From assembly GCF_000376105.1 (NCBI RefSeq), contig NZ_AQWM01000011.1, positions 1 through 64,000 of the forward strand: a DNA stretch of 64,000 nt, written 5' to 3'. A program made the translations under genes and the position numbers. The notes under the pieces were generated by a model that had not been told where the DNA came from, searched no databases, and saw nothing but the letters and a program-made list of their open reading frames with translations. This document shows positions 63,465-64,000 of this stretch, one piece after another. The DNA is from Asticcacaulis benevestitus DSM 16100 = ATCC BAA-896. Lineage in GTDB: Bacteria > Pseudomonadota > Alphaproteobacteria > Caulobacterales > Caulobacteraceae. Within the stretch, counting starts at the first letter, position 1, and each line of letters starts with the position of its first letter.

Positions 63465-64000
63465 TTATGCGTCTTCAGCGGTCTTGGTTGCTTTTTTGGG
63501 CGCGGCCTTCTTCGCCGGCGCTTTCTTGGCAGCAGGCTTTTTGGCCGTTGCCGCCTTGGCTGCCGGTTTCTTGGCAGCAGCGGCCTTGGCTGCCGGTTTC
63601 TTGGCAGCAGCGGCCTTGGCGGGCGCCTTTTTCGCGGCGGCCTTCTTGGCAGGTTTCTTGGCCGCGCCACCCTTGGCGTTGATCAGTTCGATCGCCTGTT
63701 CCAGCGTGACGGTTTCCGGCGTCATCTCTTTCGGCAGGGTGGCGTTGACCTTGCCGCACTTGATGTACGGGCCATATTTGCCGGCCATGACCGAAATCTT
63801 GTCGCCGCCTTCACCGAAGGTGCCGAGTTCTTTCAGAGGTGCTGCCGCTGCACCGCGACCGCCCTTGCCACCGCCGCCGGCGCGCTTTTCAGCGATCAGG
63901 TCGACGGCGCGATTGAGACCGACTTCAAAGATTTCATCGAAGTTTGACAGGTTGGCATAGGTGCCTCCGGTCTCGATGAACGGACCGAAGCGGCCCAGGC
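63465..64000 (-). CDS. topA: DNA topoisomerase I, C-terminal part (runs off the window)
   Basis: The last 178 codons of topA are visible. LGRFGPFIETGGTYANL, then a second topoisomerase C-terminal repeat (GDKISVMAGKYGPYIKCGKV), are diagnostic. The final 60 residues are an Ala/Lys-rich tail of repeated AAKKPAAKA units, coded partly by two exact 30-bp direct repeats at 63556 and 63586. Such basic tails bind DNA and occur in several alphaproteobacterial and actinobacterial TopA proteins. The catalytic domain lies outside the window. Confidence 0.93.
   Translation of the reverse strand, partial: LGRFGPFIETGGTYANLSNFDEIFEVGLNRAVDLIAEKRAGGGGKGGRGAAAAPLKELGTFGEGGDKISVMAGKYGPYIKCGKVNATLPKEMTPETVTLEQAIELINAKGGAAKKPAKKAAAKKAPAKAAAAKKPAAKAAAAKKPAAKAATAKKPAAKKAPAKKAAPKKATKTAEDA

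Overview
The window looks like a chromosomal segment of a free-living, moderately GC-rich alphaproteobacterium. Gene content (SPINDLY/OGT-type glycosyltransferase, homogentisate and lysine catabolism, cytochrome bd with CydX, TamA/TamB, an ada-alkB operon) and the style of the proteins fit Caulobacterales, perhaps an Asticcacaulis-like organism. That assignment is an inference from protein resemblance; no rRNA is present.

Layout. 1-270: end of an IS630-type insertion sequence. 270-5755: MFS transporter, CheY-like receiver plus CheZ-like phosphatase, SfsA, CinA-like protein, secreted M28 peptidase. 5889-6179: a tRNA-Leu(UAA) gene split by a 205-nt group I intron. 6276-16102: a TPR/SPINDLY O-GlcNAc-transferase-like enzyme, a UDP-glucuronate decarboxylase-like enzyme (UDP-xylose synthesis) and a 2190-residue protein made almost entirely of Ser/Thr-rich octapeptides, with three tandem copies of a 1560-bp super-repeat. 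16172-25158: lysine/pipecolate degradation (AmaA, AmaB, GcdH, family III CoA-transferase, ThDP-dependent decarboxylase-like enzyme, LysR regulator, LhpI-like reductase). 25216-28955: threonine degradation (Kbl, Tdh, XRE-cupin regulator) and an orphan PaaC. 29320-31424: GH18 protein and an RhtA-like exporter. 31583-37708: the full tyrosine/homogentisate pathway in one direction. 37944-39742: polysaccharide deacetylase and isoaspartyl peptidase. 39944-45106: EmrAB-NodT efflux operon with divergent TetR regulator and matching operators. 45205-51517: cydDC diverging from cydABX. 51708-54229: CapD/WbpM-type dehydratase and moaD-moaE-moaC. 54262-60682: tamA-tamB. 60923-63321: ada, a 2OG-Fe(II) oxygenase and an alkB split by an amber codon. 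63465-end: 3' part of topA.

How the parts work together. Most of the window is catabolic: lysine, threonine and tyrosine are funnelled to central metabolites by three adjacent clusters, each with its own apparent control. The most unusual block is 6276-16102, where a glycosyltransferase of the family that modifies Ser/Thr and an enzyme making a nucleotide sugar flank a giant Ser/Thr-rich repeat protein; a dedicated glycosylation system for a structural or surface protein is a reasonable, untested idea.

The intergenic DNA is rich in palindromic repeats of several families. One is a pair of about 100-bp MITE-like elements flanked by TA whose ends (TA-GAGC) supply TAG stop codons to neighbouring genes; the IS630-type end at position 270 has the same terminal TA-GAGC.
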